DNA of 39,743 nucleotides from JAUPVS01 sp037139495 (lineage in GTDB: Bacteria; Patescibacteriota; Saccharimonadia; Saccharimonadales; JAUPVS01), in assembly GCA_037139495.1 (NCBI GenBank), contig JBAXGG010000005.1, positions 1 through 39,743 of the forward strand. The letters are read 5' to 3'. The position numbers were made by a program, and so were the translations under genes. Positions within the stretch are counted from its first letter, which is position 1. Each line of letters begins with the position of its first letter. Shown piece by piece: positions 39,742-39,743 of the stretch. Below the pieces are notes generated by a model. The model saw only the letters and a list, made by a program, of their open reading frames with translations. It had not been told where the DNA came from and made no database searches.

Positions 39742-39743
39742 AA

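Noticed and set aside
39503..39742. Minus-strand ORF with a GVGFEPTTSKL start across the tRNA
   Set aside because: This peptide is the well-known false translation of a tRNA 3' end; the tRNA-Asn and smpB explain the sequence.
1..39743. Alternative genetic code with TGA as Gly (as in SR1/Gracilibacteria)
   Set aside because: Clear genes end at TGA (for example atpG at 29842-29844) and long ORFs contain no internal TGA.
1..39743. CRISPR array, insertion sequence or prophage
   Set aside because: No regularly spaced direct repeats, transposase, integrase or phage structural gene was seen.

Overview
The window looks like the chromosome of a Candidate Phyla Radiation bacterium, most likely Saccharibacteria (TM7). 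This is inferred from protein style and layout, not from a marker tree. Supporting signs are short compact genes, standard stop-codon use (TGA is a stop), Actinobacteria-like homologues, a UvrD-type helicase fused to a RecB-type nuclease, a PIF1-like helicase, a monoderm-type gene set, and many genes whose -10 box sits 6-8 nt before the start codon (apparently leaderless mRNAs).

Region 1 (about 1-9600) is accessory. It is visibly AT-richer, loosely packed and scarred by gene remnants. It holds a RelE-type toxin-antitoxin pair, two different Fic proteins (one with Gln at the catalytic His position), a frameshifted relic joined to a duplicated piece of the Fic HTH domain, a SOUL haem-binding protein, a DUF2945-like protein, a heliorhodopsin, a DUF1761 membrane protein, a diiron acyl-ACP desaturase and an orphan branched-chain-amino-acid-type substrate-binding protein. 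A cluster of TATAAGATA inverted repeats lies between the last two. A 705-bp gene-free stretch closes the region.

Region 2 (about 9600-15300) is a sensing and surface cluster: a membrane-anchored hypothetical protein, divergent from a large Cache-HAMP-PAS histidine kinase, a single-domain receiver, a Ser/Thr-rich surface protein, then a PIF1-like helicase preceded by a 14-codon leader ORF. Region 3 (15300-27650) is housekeeping and envelope: ABC-F ATPase, RarA, a membrane protein, an OmpR/HK two-component system followed by a MacB-like permease and its ATPase, a small membrane protein, the UvrD-RecB fusion and a MIP channel lacking the usual selectivity-filter arginine.

Region 4 (27700-34820) is the F-type ATP synthase operon on the minus strand in the order a-c-b-delta-alpha-X-gamma-Y-beta-epsilon. 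X and Y are two small unrecognised ORFs placed exactly around the gamma gene and translationally coupled to it. They are the best candidates here for an undescribed system. Region 5 (34828-39743) has a glutaredoxin, an unknown 208-aa protein with a CRP/FNR-like palindrome upstream, an orphan corrinoid adenosyltransferase with a P-loop kinase, a divergent GT2 glycosyltransferase and anchored glycoside hydrolase, SmpB, and a tRNA-Asn at the edge.

Two functional themes stand out. One is light, oxygen and membrane (heliorhodopsin, SOUL, O2-dependent desaturase) in an organism group with very little biosynthesis. The other is tight, largely leaderless gene expression. No CRISPR array, rRNA, insertion sequence or transposase was seen.
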